In this document: positions 28,589-38,282 of the stretch, one piece after another
Layout of the letters: each line of letters begins with the position of its first letter
How positions within the stretch are numbered: position 1 is the first letter of the stretch
NCBI RefSeq assembly: GCF_016765675.1
Contig: NZ_JAESWB010000025.1
Location: 124,001 to 188,000, forward strand
Length of the DNA: 64,000 nt
Direction: 5' to 3'
Origin: Neobacillus paridis
Lineage (GTDB): Bacteria; Bacillota; Bacilli; Bacillales; Cytobacillaceae
Translations under genes and position numbers: made by a program
Notes under the pieces: model-generated
Database searches by the model: none
Seen by the model: the letters and a program-made list of their open reading frames with translations, nothing else
What the model was told of the DNA's origin: nothing

Positions 28589-29305
28589 ATGAAAACGAAG
28601 GTACTAGTTGTCGATGATGAGCAATCAATCGTTACGTTACTGCAATATAATTTGGAACAAGCCGGTTTTGACGTCATAACAGCGATGGATGGTGCAGAAG
28701 GAAAACGCTTAGCAGAGCTGGAAGCGCCGGATATTATCGTTTTGGATTTAATGCTGCCGAAATTAGATGGAATGGAGGTATGTAAACAGCTAAGACAGGA
28801 AAGGATTATGACTCCGATTCTGATGTTAACAGCAAAAGACGATGAACTGGATAAAATATTAGGCTTAGAGCTTGGCGCTGATGATTATATGGTGAAACCA
28901 TTTAGTCCGCGAGAGGTCATAGCGAGGGTAAAGGCCATTTTGCGAAGAACCCAAGCACAAGTGGAGACGCCTGGGGACAGAACCGCAGAAGAATTACGAA
29001 TTGAGATTGGCAGTCTAAAAATTTTACCGGAAAAATATGAAGCTTATTTTCAATCTGAACTGCTTGAATTAACCTTAAAGGAATTTGAATTGCTTCATTA
29101 TCTTGCACAAAACAAAAACCGTGTCCTGACCCGCGAACAATTGCTCAGCGCTGTTTGGAATTATGACTTTGCTGGTGATACTAGAATTGTCGATGTTCAT
29201 ATTTCTCACTTAAGAGAAAAAATTGAGAAGGATACAAGAAAGCCAGTGTATATTAAAACAGTCCGCGGGCTTGGCTATAAACTTGAGGAGCCAAAGGGAG
29301 AATGA
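28589..29305 (+). CDS. phoP: Phosphate-response regulator PhoP
   Basis: OmpR/PhoB-type response regulator of 238 residues. The receiver domain has DDE at residues 9-11, phospho-acceptor Asp53 in VLDLMLP, Thr in LTAKDDE and Lys in VKPFSPRE. The C-terminal winged helix (~140-235) contains LTLKEFELLHYL and VDVHISHLREKIE. It overlaps phoR by four bases (ATGA). Position downstream of mdh matches phoPR in B. subtilis, where the pair controls phosphate starvation genes. A GGGGGG site precedes the ATG. Confidence 0.94.
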   Translation: MKTKVLVVDDEQSIVTLLQYNLEQAGFDVITAMDGAEGKRLAELEAPDIIVLDLMLPKLDGMEVCKQLRQERIMTPILMLTAKDDELDKILGLELGADDYMVKPFSPREVIARVKAILRRTQAQVETPGDRTAEELRIEIGSLKILPEKYEAYFQSELLELTLKEFELLHYLAQNKNRVLTREQLLSAVWNYDFAGDTRIVDVHISHLREKIEKDTRKPVYIKTVRGLGYKLEEPKGE

Positions 29306-31059
29306 ACAAGTTTCGGACAAAGCTGCTTATTGCTCTGATTACTTTAATTATTTCAGTATTAGTCGGCTTGGGAATATTGCTTGGTCAATTGTTTAAAAGC
29401 TATTATTTGCAATCCTTCAATGAGCGGTTAAAAATTGAAAAAAATCTTCTTGGCACCTATATTGAGGAACATGGAGGGGTATCCTCATTTAAACAACAAG
29501 ATGTCTTAAAAATAAGTGATATGTTAAATGTCAGGGCAACCATTACCGATCAGCACGGAAACATTTTGTATGACAGCGGTGAATTCAATGATCTTAGTTC
29601 CACTGGCCTGAAAAAAATTATTGATGATGTTGTTAAGAAAAAAATAGTAAAAGAGGCTCGCTTAGAAGAAGGAGACGGCTATGACCTCCACTACTATTGG
29701 AAGGCACTTACAAAAGACGGTCAAAAGGAAGGCTATATCTTTTTAAGTACCAAAACGGATGAATTGAACCAGGCATATAGTCAAATTTGGTGGATTCTTT
29801 CGATTAGTTTAGGTATTGCCCTGATTATGATCCTCTATTTAGCGATACGAATTACCTCCCGATATACAAAACCCATAGAAGAGGCCACCACTGTAGCAAT
29901 CGAATTAGCCAAAGGGAATTATCGGGCCAGAACATCAAACAGTAAAATGGCTGAAACCGGGATGTTAGAGACAGCGATTAATCAACTTGCTAATAACTTA
30001 CAAAAGATGGTAAAGACACAAGAAATGCAGCAAGACCGGCTTACGGCATTAATTGAAAATATCGGCGCAGGATTAATTCTGATTGACAGCCGCGGGATGA
30101 TCAATTTAATTAATAAAGGCTATATTGAGATTTTCCAAGTGAATCCGAATGAGTATTTGAATCAATTGTATTATGAAGTCATTGAGCAAAAGGAGATATG
30201 TCAATTAGTTGCGGAAGTATTTCGCACGGAACAAAAGGTCAGAAATCAATTATTAATCCCTCTGCAAATTGAAAGAAGGTATTTTGATGTTTATGGGGTG
30301 CCAATCATCGGGTCAAACCATGTTTGGAAAGGCGTCCTGCTTGTTTTTCACGATATCACGGAAATGAAAAAACTCGAGCAAATGCGGAAGGATTTTGTTG
30401 CTAATGTTTCTCATGAGATAAAAACCCCTGTTACCTCGATAAAAGGATTTGCTGAAACCTTAATGGATGGGGCAATGAATAATAAAGAAACGCTGGAGGC
30501 CTTTCTTTCCATTATTTTAAAAGAAAGCGATCGCCTGCAGTCGCTAATTCAGGATTTATTGGAACTTTCAAAAATTGAACAACAGGGATTTCAATTGAAT
30601 TTGCAGCAGGTGGATTTAAATGACTTGCTTCACGAAGTCGTAACGCTTTTAATTGGAAAGGCACAGGCAAAAAATATCCATCTGGAATTAACCACTAACG
30701 GCATACCAGTACGGATCAAAGGGGATCTAGATCGGTTAAAACAAGTCTTTATCAATATCGTTAGTAACGCGATCAACTATACCCCCGCGGATGGTTATGT
30801 AACAGTCTCTGTGAGGGATCTTGGAGATCTGGCCCAAGTTCTTGTAAAAGACTCGGGAGTGGGAATCGAGAAGGAAGAGATACCGCGGATTTTTGAGCGT
30901 TTTTACCGGGTGGATCGGGCCCGAAGCCGTGATTCTGGAGGGACTGGACTTGGACTGGCGATTGTTAAACATTTAATCGAGGCACACCATGGAAATATTC
31001 ATGTCAAAAGTGAGGTTGGAAAGGGAAGCGAATTTATTATTGAACTCAAAAAACAATGA
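29302..31059 (+). CDS. phoR: Phosphate sensor histidine kinase PhoR
   Basis: A 585-residue membrane kinase. TM1 is near residues 9-30 and an extracytoplasmic domain (~31-160) follows. TM2 (~163-183) leads to a HAMP linker (SRYTKPIEEATTVAIELAKG) and a PAS domain (~245-350). The H-box is NVSHEIKTP with phospho-His near residue 371. N, G1 and G2 boxes follow (NIVSNAINYTP, DSGVGIEKEEI, GGTGLGLAIVK). This is the standard PhoR layout. Translationally coupled to phoP by ATGA overlap; polA follows at 25 bases. Confidence 0.94.
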   Translation: MNKFRTKLLIALITLIISVLVGLGILLGQLFKSYYLQSFNERLKIEKNLLGTYIEEHGGVSSFKQQDVLKISDMLNVRATITDQHGNILYDSGEFNDLSSTGLKKIIDDVVKKKIVKEARLEEGDGYDLHYYWKALTKDGQKEGYIFLSTKTDELNQAYSQIWWILSISLGIALIMILYLAIRITSRYTKPIEEATTVAIELAKGNYRARTSNSKMAETGMLETAINQLANNLQKMVKTQEMQQDRLTALIENIGAGLILIDSRGMINLINKGYIEIFQVNPNEYLNQLYYEVIEQKEICQLVAEVFRTEQKVRNQLLIPLQIERRYFDVYGVPIIGSNHVWKGVLLVFHDITEMKKLEQMRKDFVANVSHEIKTPVTSIKGFAETLMDGAMNNKETLEAFLSIILKESDRLQSLIQDLLELSKIEQQGFQLNLQQVDLNDLLHEVVTLLIGKAQAKNIHLELTTNGIPVRIKGDLDRLKQVFINIVSNAINYTPADGYVTVSVRDLGDLAQVLVKDSGVGIEKEEIPRIFERFYRVDRARSRDSGGTGLGLAIVKHLIEAHHGNIHVKSEVGKGSEFIIELKKQ

Positions 31060-31084
31060 CAATGGGTCTTGGAAGGTGAAACAG

Positions 31085-33721
31085 ATGAATAAGAAAAAGC
31101 TGGTGCTGATTGATGGGAATAGCATTGCCTATCGCGCCTTTTTTGCATTACCCTTACTGAATAATGATAAAGGTATTCACACAAATGCTGTCTATGGTTT
31201 TACGATGATGCTGATGAAAATTTTGGAAGAGGAAAAGCCAACACATATGCTGGTAGCCTTTGATGCGGGAAAAACAACTTTCCGTCATAAAACCTTTGAG
31301 GAATATAAGGGCGGAAGACAAAAAACGCCGCCGGAGTTATCAGAACAATTTCCCTTTATTCGTGAACTTCTTGATGCCTATGGTATTTCCAGATATGAGC
31401 TGGAAAATTACGAGGCAGATGACATTATTGGCACCCTGTCTTTAATGGCGGAAGCAGATGGTTTTGAAGTAAAAGTCATTTCCGGAGATAAGGACTTAAC
31501 TCAGCTGTCCTCAAAGGCAACCACCGTTGGCATAACCAGAAAAGGAATCACTGATATTGAGGAATACACTCCGGAGCATATTAACGAGAAATATGGGTTA
31601 ACACCTGAACAAATTATCGATATGAAGGGGCTGATGGGAGATGCCTCTGATAATATCCCGGGTGTACCCGGCGTCGGGGAAAAGACAGCGATTAAACTTT
31701 TGAAAGAATTTTCAACAGTTGAGAATTTACTGCAGTCGCTTGACAAAGTTAGCGGCAATAAACTTAAGGAAAAACTGGCGGAGTTCACTGATCAGGCACT
31801 AATGAGCAAACAACTGGCAACTATTGAACGTAAGGCACCGATAGAAGTGGACTTGGGGGACATTACCTTTGAAGGATTTCAACGTGAAAAAGTCGTGAAT
31901 TTGTTTAAGGAATTGGGATTTTCCTCGTTATTGGACAAGCTGGGGGAAGCTGCTCCTGAAACGCAAACAAATCGACTTGAGGAAATTGCCTTTACCATCC
32001 CGTCCGCGATAACCGAAGACTTATTTACCGAGGAAAATTATTTTTATGTTGAAATGCTCGATGATAATTACCATCATGCAGATATACTTGGCTTTTCGGT
32101 TGTCAATAAAAAGGGAGCCTTCTACTTTTCGTCAGAACTTGCCTTAAGATCAGATGTATTTAAAAACTGGGCGGAGGATGAACAAAGTAAAAAAATCGTC
32201 TATGATGCAAAGCGTTCAGAAGTCTCCCTAAGGAGATATGGAATCCATTTAAAAGGTACTGATTTTGATATTGTGATTGCTACCTATCTTCTTAATCCAT
32301 CTGATTCACAGGAGGATCTTGCGGCGATTGCGAAAAAATATCAGCTTTATAATATCCAATCAGATGAATCCTTTTATGGAAAAGGGGCAAAGCAAAAGGT
32401 TCCTGAGGAATCTGTGCTTGCTGAACACCTTGTCCGAAAAGCGATAACGATGTCTGAATTAAAAGCAAAGCTCGAAGCCGAATTAAAGAAGAATGAACAA
32501 TATGAATTATTTACTGAACTGGAGATGCCGCTATCCCTGATATTAGCAGATATGGAGTCAACCGGTATTAAAGTGGAGCGAAAACGTCTTGAAGCGATGG
32601 GACGGGAGCTTAATGAACGGCTGATTGAAATCGAAGAAAAGATATGCGAATTAGCTGGTGAAAAATTTAATATTAATTCCCCAAAGCAATTGGGTGTTAT
32701 TTTATTTGAAAAGTTAAATCTTCCATCATTTAAGAAAACAAAAACGGGTTATTCCACATCTGCTGATGTCCTGGAAAAATTGGCTCCGCATCATGAAATT
32801 GTTGAGCATATTCTTCTCTATCGACAATTAGGAAAACTGCAATCGACTTATATTGAGGGATTGCTAAAAGTAATCGATCCAAAGACGGAAAAGATTCATA
32901 CCCGATTTCAACAAACTTTGACAGCAACAGGAAGATTAAGTTCAATTGATCCCAATCTCCAGAATATCCCGATTCGCCTTGAGGAAGGCAGGAAAATTCG
33001 TCAGGCCTTCGTTCCTTCAGAGGAAGGCTGGGTTATTTTTTCCGCCGACTATTCGCAAATTGAGCTGCGTGTTCTTGCCCACATCGCCGGCGACAAAAAA
33101 CTGATCCAGGCATTTAAAGATGGTATGGATATTCATACAAAAACGGCGATGGAGGTTTTTCATGTCGACAAGGATGAAGTGACCTCCAACATGAGGCGGC
33201 AGGCGAAGGCTGTTAACTTTGGAATCGTCTATGGCATCAGTGATTATGGGCTATCACAAAATTTAGGAATCAGCAGAAAAGAAGCTGGACAATTTATTGA
33301 GCGCTATTTAAACAGCTATCCGGGCGTAAAGGAATATATGGAAGACATTATTCATTCGGCAAAGCAAAAAGGTTATGTGACGACGTTACTGCAAAGGAGA
33401 AGGTACTTGCCAGATATCACCAGTCGGAATTTTAACATAAGAAGCTTTGCGGAAAGAACGGCAATGAATACCCCCATTCAAGGAAGCGCTGCTGATATCA
33501 TTAAAAAGGCAATGATTGATATGGATGAAGCGTTAAAGGATAAGGGCTTGAAAACACGGTTACTCCTGCAGGTACATGACGAATTGATTTTCGAAGCTCC
33601 GGAGGAAGAAATCGAGATTCTAAAAGAATTAGTTCCACTAGTAATGGAAAATGCGATTGAATTAGATGTACCGTTAAAAGTTGATTACGCCTATGGACCA
33701 ACATGGTTTGATGCTAAGTAA
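31085..33721 (+). CDS. polA: DNA polymerase I
   Basis: An 878-residue family-A polymerase for repair and Okazaki-fragment maturation. The N-terminal 5'-nuclease domain (~1-290) contains LIDGNSIAYRAFFALP and GDASDNIPGVPG. The middle domain (~300-470) has lost the DEDD proofreading carboxylates, as in other Bacillus PolA enzymes. Polymerase motifs are intact: A (SADYSQIELRVLAH, ~655), B (RRQAKAVNFGIVYG, ~704) and C (VHDEL, ~830). The ATG at 31085 follows GGAAGGTG; an earlier frame overlapping phoR has no site. Confidence 0.96.
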   Translation: MNKKKLVLIDGNSIAYRAFFALPLLNNDKGIHTNAVYGFTMMLMKILEEEKPTHMLVAFDAGKTTFRHKTFEEYKGGRQKTPPELSEQFPFIRELLDAYGISRYELENYEADDIIGTLSLMAEADGFEVKVISGDKDLTQLSSKATTVGITRKGITDIEEYTPEHINEKYGLTPEQIIDMKGLMGDASDNIPGVPGVGEKTAIKLLKEFSTVENLLQSLDKVSGNKLKEKLAEFTDQALMSKQLATIERKAPIEVDLGDITFEGFQREKVVNLFKELGFSSLLDKLGEAAPETQTNRLEEIAFTIPSAITEDLFTEENYFYVEMLDDNYHHADILGFSVVNKKGAFYFSSELALRSDVFKNWAEDEQSKKIVYDAKRSEVSLRRYGIHLKGTDFDIVIATYLLNPSDSQEDLAAIAKKYQLYNIQSDESFYGKGAKQKVPEESVLAEHLVRKAITMSELKAKLEAELKKNEQYELFTELEMPLSLILADMESTGIKVERKRLEAMGRELNERLIEIEEKICELAGEKFNINSPKQLGVILFEKLNLPSFKKTKTGYSTSADVLEKLAPHHEIVEHILLYRQLGKLQSTYIEGLLKVIDPKTEKIHTRFQQTLTATGRLSSIDPNLQNIPIRLEEGRKIRQAFVPSEEGWVIFSADYSQIELRVLAHIAGDKKLIQAFKDGMDIHTKTAMEVFHVDKDEVTSNMRRQAKAVNFGIVYGISDYGLSQNLGISRKEAGQFIERYLNSYPGVKEYMEDIIHSAKQKGYVTTLLQRRRYLPDITSRNFNIRSFAERTAMNTPIQGSAADIIKKAMIDMDEALKDKGLKTRLLLQVHDELIFEAPEEEIEILKELVPLVMENAIELDVPLKVDYAYGPTWFDAK

Positions 33722-33736
33722 GGGGGATATTTGTTC

Positions 33737-34579
33737 ATGCCGGAACTTCCAGAGGTTGAAACAGTTCGAAAAACATTAAAAAAACTAGTTCTTCATAAAA
33801 CGATTGAAAATATCCAGGTTTTTTGGGCGAAAATGATCAAAAATCCGCCGGAAGTAGAACAATTTATCGACGCCCTCAAAGGCGAGACGATCGTTGAAAT
33901 CAGCAGGAGAGGGAAGTTTTTACTTTTTTATACAAAAACCTATGTGCTTGTGTCACATTTAAGGATGGAAGGGAGATATGGCCTGTTTTCCAAAGATGAG
34001 CCATATGATAAGCACACACATGTGATTTTTCATTTTACCGATGGTACCGATTTAAGATACCGCGATGTCCGGAAATTCGGCACGATGCATTTATATCGCA
34101 AGGGTGAAGAATTTGCCAAGCCGCCGCTTGCCGGACTTGGTCCGGAACCTTTTTCAGACGAATTTACTATCGGTTATTTGCAGGCAAAATTAAAACAGAC
34201 TCATCGGAAAATTAAACCTGCTTTGCTGGATCAAAGCCTGCTTGTCGGCCTCGGGAATATTTATGTGGACGAATCGCTTTTCCGTGCCGGTATCCATCCG
34301 GAAAGACTGGCAAGTTCCCTAACGAAAAAAGAAGTCGCCCTTTTGCATCGTGAAATTGTGGCAACCTTATCGGAAGCCGTTGAGAAGGGGGGAAGCACGA
34401 TCCGCTCATATGTGAACTCCCAAGGTGAAATCGGGATGTTTCAGCTTCAATTATTGGTCTACGGACGGAACGGGGAAGAATGTAAAAAATGCGGCCGTCC
34501 CCTTGTAAAAACAACTGTCGGCGGCAGGGGCACACATTATTGTCCACACTGCCAAAAGCTTAAGAAGAGAAGGAATTAA
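33737..34579 (+). CDS. mutM: Formamidopyrimidine-DNA glycosylase
   Basis: Bifunctional glycosylase/AP lyase removing 8-oxoguanine and formamidopyrimidines. The catalytic Pro2-Glu3 is in the start MPELPEVETVR, which fixes the ATG at 33737 (a TTG at 33731 would bury the proline). The conserved Lys (SRRGKFLLF), the H2TH region with GLGNIYVDESLF, and the C-terminal zinc finger with CKKCGRP and HYCPHC complete the enzyme. Length (280 residues) is normal. It follows polA by 15 bases in an apparent repair operon. Confidence 0.96.
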   Translation: MPELPEVETVRKTLKKLVLHKTIENIQVFWAKMIKNPPEVEQFIDALKGETIVEISRRGKFLLFYTKTYVLVSHLRMEGRYGLFSKDEPYDKHTHVIFHFTDGTDLRYRDVRKFGTMHLYRKGEEFAKPPLAGLGPEPFSDEFTIGYLQAKLKQTHRKIKPALLDQSLLVGLGNIYVDESLFRAGIHPERLASSLTKKEVALLHREIVATLSEAVEKGGSTIRSYVNSQGEIGMFQLQLLVYGRNGEECKKCGRPLVKTTVGGRGTHYCPHCQKLKKRRN

Positions 34580-34662
34580 GAAGAGAGAATAATTAAAACA
34601 CAATGGATAGGCTCCTGCCATATACTATCGTAGTGATTTTGGAGGAAGGAGTCCTTGACAAC

Positions 34663-35298
34663 ATGGGTCCATTATTCTCACTTCTTATTTTAGCCTTTGC
34701 TCTAAGTCTTGATAGTTTTAGCGTCGGCTTAACCTACGGATTAAGAAAAATGATCATGCCGCTAAAGTCAATTATGATTATCGCAATCTGTTCGGGGCTA
34801 ACGTTGTTAATTGCGATATCGATTGGACATGGGCTTGAAAAGGTACTATCACCCAAAATAACTACCAGCTTGGGCGGTTTCATTTTAATTGTCCTGGGAG
34901 CGTGGGTGTTATATCAATTTTTTCGTCCCGATAAAGAGAAGGAAATCCTCAAGCAAGAAAAAACCATTGTAAATTTTGAAATCCGCTCCCTTGGATTGGC
35001 CATTAACATTCTAAAAAAGCCGATGTCTGCTGATTTTGATCAATCCGGGACAATTACCGGCATTGAAGCCTTAATGCTGGGGTTTGCCTTATCGCTTGAT
35101 TCCTTTGGCGCCGGCATTGGAGCTGCAATGTTGGGCTTTTCACCAATTTATTTAGCCGGTTTGGTAACTGTGATGAGTTTCTTATTTTTACTTTTAGGTA
35201 TTAAAAGCGGTACTTTTTTACATCGTTTTCATTGGGTGCAGCGGTTTACCTTTTTGCCGGGAATCTTACTAATTATTATTGGTATTTGGAAAATCTGA
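34663..35298 (+). CDS. ytaF: Sporulation membrane protein YtaF
   Basis: A 211-residue polytopic protein with six predicted spans, related to the MntP/DUF204-type fold: two repeated halves each contain ALSLDSF (near residues 14 and 145). YtaF is sporulation-associated in B. subtilis; transport of a divalent ion is plausible from the fold but unproven. The ATG at 34663 is chosen because AAGGAG lies about 11 bases upstream and the longer frame from 34603 gives a non-homologous start. It is part of the polA-mutM-ytaF-coaE row. Confidence 0.9.
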   Translation: MGPLFSLLILAFALSLDSFSVGLTYGLRKMIMPLKSIMIIAICSGLTLLIAISIGHGLEKVLSPKITTSLGGFILIVLGAWVLYQFFRPDKEKEILKQEKTIVNFEIRSLGLAINILKKPMSADFDQSGTITGIEALMLGFALSLDSFGAGIGAAMLGFSPIYLAGLVTVMSFLFLLLGIKSGTFLHRFHWVQRFTFLPGILLIIIGIWKI

Positions 35299-35319
35299 TC
35301 GATTAGAAAGGAAAAGAGT

Positions 35320-35925
35320 ATGTCATTAGTTGTCGGTTTAACAGGCGGAATTGCCAGTGGAAAAAGCACCGTATCTAATATGTTGAAAGAAATGAATATA
35401 ACCGTTATTGATGCAGATGTTGAATCACGTCTTGCCGTACAAAAAGGTGAGCCAGCCTACAGGAAGATCATAGCCGAATTTGGCCGGGAGATTTTACTTG
35501 AAAATGGTGAAATCGACCGAGCTGCACTTGGTTCAATTATCTTCCATCAAGAGGAGAAAAGACTGCTCTTGAACCAGATTGTTCATCCGGAAGTCAGAAG
35601 AAGAATGAACGAGAAAGTCAAACAGGCAAAGCTTCATCATGAGGAAATAATCGTTCTTGATATCCCGTTATTATTCGAAAGTAACTTAACTTATATGGCA
35701 GATAAAACACTCCTTGTATATGTAGACGAGGAGATCCAATTAAAAAGGTTAATGGAGCGAAACCATTTATCCGCGGCGGAGGCGGAGGCAAGGATTCAGT
35801 CACAAATGCCCCTCTCCGCTAAGTTAACTCTCGCTGATGCCGTCATAAACAATAATGGTACGCTCAGAGAAACGAAAAGGCAACTGATGAAAATCCTTGC
35901 CGACTGGGGCATTCACAAGGAGTAA
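35320..35925 (+). CDS. coaE: Dephospho-CoA kinase
   Basis: Last step of coenzyme A synthesis, phosphorylating the 3'-OH of dephospho-CoA. The P-loop GLTGGIASGKST is at the N-terminus, followed by DADVESR and VLDIPLLFES. Length (201 residues) is normal. AAAGGAAAAG precedes the ATG, 21 bases after ytaF. A hairpin terminator follows, ending the polA-mutM-ytaF-coaE row. Confidence 0.95.
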   Translation: MSLVVGLTGGIASGKSTVSNMLKEMNITVIDADVESRLAVQKGEPAYRKIIAEFGREILLENGEIDRAALGSIIFHQEEKRLLLNQIVHPEVRRRMNEKVKQAKLHHEEIIVLDIPLLFESNLTYMADKTLLVYVDEEIQLKRLMERNHLSAAEAEARIQSQMPLSAKLTLADAVINNNGTLRETKRQLMKILADWGIHKE

Positions 35926-35937
35926 ATGTTGACTGAA

Positions 35938-35962
35938 AAAGGGACCAATATGGTTCCTTTTT
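35938..35962 (+). terminator. Intrinsic terminator after coaE
   Basis: AAAGGGACC / GGTTCCTTT (one G-T pair) with five-base loop and T-rich tail. Confidence 0.8.
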
Positions 35963-36038
35963 ATTTGGTTAAGAGTATTTTTTTAAAAATAAAACTTTAT
36001 AAAAAATGAGCTATTTATTTATCACAGTTAAGGTTAAA

Positions 36039-36083
36039 TGTGTTATACTAATAACATCAGACAAAGATATAAAGTATAACATT
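36039..36083 (+). promoter_or_regulatory. Two CcpN-type operators in the gapB promoter
   Basis: TGTGTTATACT (36039-36049) fits the CcpN consensus TRTGHYATAYW at all positions, and the reverse complement of AGTATAACATT (36073-36083) fits ten of eleven. The first includes the likely -10 box TATACT. CcpN represses gapB and pckA under glycolytic conditions in B. subtilis. The ccpN gene itself is not in this window. Confidence 0.65.
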
Positions 36084-36103
36084 AATACGGAAGGGGCCGT
36101 ACG

Positions 36104-37135
36104 ATGGGGACTAGAATTGCAATTAACGGATTTGGGAGAATTGGAAGGATGGTTTTTAGACAAGCAATCCTTGAAAATAAATTGGATGTTGTCGCTGTTA
36201 ACGCCAGCTATCCTGCAGAAACATTAGCTCATTTAATAAAATATGATACAAGTCATGGTACCTTTCAGGGAGATGTCCTTGCTTTAGATGATGAAATGAT
36301 TGTAAATGGCAAACGTGTCAAGCTATTAAGCAATCGCAATCCGGAACAGCTCCCTTGGAAAGAGCTGGGGATTGACATCGTCATTGAGGCGACTGGGAAA
36401 TTTAATTCCCGGGAAAAAGCAGCGCTGCATTTGGCGGCGGGAGCAAAGAAGGTCATTTTAACTGCACCAGGTAAAAATGAGGATGTTACTATCGTTATGG
36501 GTGTAAATGAGGAAATGCTTAATGTGGAAGAACATGATGTGATTTCAAATGCTTCTTGTACAACCAACTGCCTTGCTCCAGTCGCCAAGGTATTGGATGA
36601 GAAGTTCGGAATCGAAAGCGGGTTAATGACGACTGTTCATGCATACACAAATGACCAAAAAAATATTGATAATCCACATAAAGATTTGCGAAGAGCCCGT
36701 GCATGTGCACAATCCATAATACCGACCACAACAGGTGCGGCCAAAGCATTATCCCTTGTACTGCCACAATTAAAAGGAAAATTGCATGGAATGGCGCTCC
36801 GCGTGCCGACACCAAATGTCTCGCTTGTTGATCTGGTCGTTGATCTTAAAACAGATGTGACCATTGAGGAGGTAAATAATGCCTTTATTGAGGCGGCCCA
36901 TGGTCCATTACAAGGAATTTTGGATTTTACGATGGAACCGCTAGTGTCAATTGATTTTAATACAAATGATCATTCCGCCACAATCGATGGGTTATCAACA
37001 ATGGTACTGGGGACAAGAAAAGTGAAGGTACTGGCTTGGTATGATAATGAATGGGGCTATTCTGCCCGAGTTGTTGATTTGAGTCTGTATGTCGCAGCGG
37101 AAATGGCGAAACGCTCCCAAGTGAAGGTAAGTTAA
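36104..37135 (+). CDS. gapB: Gluconeogenic glyceraldehyde-3-phosphate dehydrogenase
   Basis: A 343-residue [15 protein letters not shown] is the nucleotide loop, [12 protein letters not shown] holds the active-site Cys (~152), and [15 protein letters not shown] closes the protein. [16 protein letters not shown] at the cofactor specificity region lacks the Asp typical of NAD-specific GapA, fitting the NADP-preferring gluconeogenic GapB. CcpN-type operators in the promoter and the position after coaE support this. In B. subtilis speD follows; here it is absent. A terminator follows. Confidence 0.94.
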   Translation: MGTRIAINGFGRIGRMVFRQAILENKLDVVAVNASYPAETLAHLIKYDTSHGTFQGDVLALDDEMIVNGKRVKLLSNRNPEQLPWKELGIDIVIEATGKFNSREKAALHLAAGAKKVILTAPGKNEDVTIVMGVNEEMLNVEEHDVISNASCTTNCLAPVAKVLDEKFGIESGLMTTVHAYTNDQKNIDNPHKDLRRARACAQSIIPTTTGAAKALSLVLPQLKGKLHGMALRVPTPNVSLVDLVVDLKTDVTIEEVNNAFIEAAHGPLQGILDFTMEPLVSIDFNTNDHSATIDGLSTMVLGTRKVKVLAWYDNEWGYSARVVDLSLYVAAEMAKRSQVKVS

Positions 37136-37163
37136 CCAATTTATCCTGAATGAATGACTAGAC

Positions 37164-37191
37164 AAAAGGTGTACAGCTGTGCACCTTTTTT
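37164..37191 (+). terminator. Intrinsic terminator after gapB
   Basis: AAAAGGTG / CACCTTTTTT stem with the self-complementary ACAGCTGT in the middle. Confidence 0.8.
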
Positions 37192-37252
37192 ATATTTTTT
37201 CGGGTAATGTTTTATAATAATACATAAGGATATTAAGAAGGGGGTCACTTGC

Positions 37253-37642
37253 ATGGCTTTTTTGGTCAGTTTATTTACCCGTTATAAGAGAGAAATTGAG
37301 ACATCTGATAAACAGCCGGATGAGAGCTTAAAAACACATTATTATAAAGCAGCTTATCAACAAGTATTTGCTTCTGTTGAAAAGGTATTTAGAGATGATG
37401 CTGATTGCCGGATCACCACTGTTTCACAGGAACGCGGCGAAATCGCTGTTGAAATCAGTAAGCCTTTTAACTGTTTCCTGGTGGCGACAATTGTTTCTGT
37501 CAAGCCGTTGGAAACGGCTGTCGACTTTACCATTTCTTCAGAAAAGTTTTCGTTATTAGGTATTTATCCTGATTTAAAAAAGCGAATCAACTCCTATTTT
37601 AATAAAATTAATCAAGTACATACGAATATTTCTCTGAAATGA
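37253..37642 (+). CDS. Conserved hypothetical cytosolic protein (129 aa)
   Basis: A 129-residue soluble protein without signal or membrane spans. It starts MAFLVSLFTRYKREIE and has an alternating beta-rich core (ITTVSQERGEIAVEIS, LVATIVSVKP, AVDFTISSEKFS) ending in a helix around LKKRINSYFNKINQ. I do not recognise a named family. GGGGGTCAC precedes the ATG at 37253. Related genes of unknown function occur just before nrdR in other bacilli, which fits its place here where B. subtilis has speD. Confidence 0.7.
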   Translation: MAFLVSLFTRYKREIETSDKQPDESLKTHYYKAAYQQVFASVEKVFRDDADCRITTVSQERGEIAVEISKPFNCFLVATIVSVKPLETAVDFTISSEKFSLLGIYPDLKKRINSYFNKINQVHTNISLK

Positions 37643-37754
37643 AATTAATCCATACTTCTACTTGTCGTTTTGACAACTTTTTTATAAGATAAGATTAGGA
37701 AAATTATCGGATTTTGTTAGGGATTATTGTGTCAGAGTTGGAGTTGATTCTATA

Positions 37755-38216
37755 ATGAAATGCCCTTCATGTCAGCACTATGGTACACGTGTACTGGATT
37801 CTCGACCGGTCGATGAAGGACGAGCAACAAGAAGAAGACGGGAATGTGAAGAATGCGGCTATCGGTTTACGACTTTTGAAAAAATTGAAGAGATTCCCTT
37901 AATCGTCGTAAAGAAAGAAGGAACAAGGGAAGAATTTAGCCGAGATAAAATCTTAAGAGGCTTAATCAAAGCCTGTGAAAAACGGCCTGTTGCTTTAAAA
38001 GAGCTGGAAGACATTACCCATGGTGTTGAAAAAGAGCTTCGAAATAAGGGGATTTCGGAAATAAAAAGCGAGGTAATTGGTGAAATGGTCATGGACAGAT
38101 TAGCCAAGGTTGATGAGGTCGCGTATGTCCGCTTTGCATCTGTTTATCGCCAATTTAAAGATATCAATGTTTTTATTGATGAGTTAAAAGAATTGATAAA
38201 AAAAGAAAAATCATAG
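37755..38216 (+). CDS. nrdR: Transcriptional repressor NrdR
   Basis: ATP-cone repressor of ribonucleotide reductase genes. The N-terminal zinc ribbon has CPSC and CEECGYRF pairs with [14 protein letters not shown] between them. The ATP-cone (~50-140) starts [19 protein letters not shown]. Length (153 residues) is typical. It precedes dnaB and dnaI, as in B. subtilis (ytcG-dnaB-dnaI), but a terminator separates it from dnaB. Confidence 0.95.
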   Translation: MKCPSCQHYGTRVLDSRPVDEGRATRRRRECEECGYRFTTFEKIEEIPLIVVKKEGTREEFSRDKILRGLIKACEKRPVALKELEDITHGVEKELRNKGISEIKSEVIGEMVMDRLAKVDEVAYVRFASVYRQFKDINVFIDELKELIKKEKS

Positions 38217-38246
38217 GGAGCTAAAGGGTTCTTTGGCTCCTTTTTT
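38217..38246 (+). terminator. Intrinsic terminator after nrdR
   Basis: GGAGCTAAAG / CTTTGGCTCC arms (one G-T pair), GGTT loop, then six T residues; it begins immediately after the stop codon. Confidence 0.8.
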
Positions 38247-38282
38247 CAATCTAGGAAAAAATAAAGGGAAAGGTGAAATCGT

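Noticed and set aside
31385..32500. Degenerate 3'-5' exonuclease domain in PolA as a mutation
   Set aside because: Loss of the proofreading carboxylates is normal for Bacillus and Geobacillus PolA, so it is not a defect in this strain.
36006..36227. 73-codon plus-strand frame overlapping the gapB start
   Set aside because: It covers the gapB promoter and CcpN sites and runs into gapB out of frame with no ribosome site.
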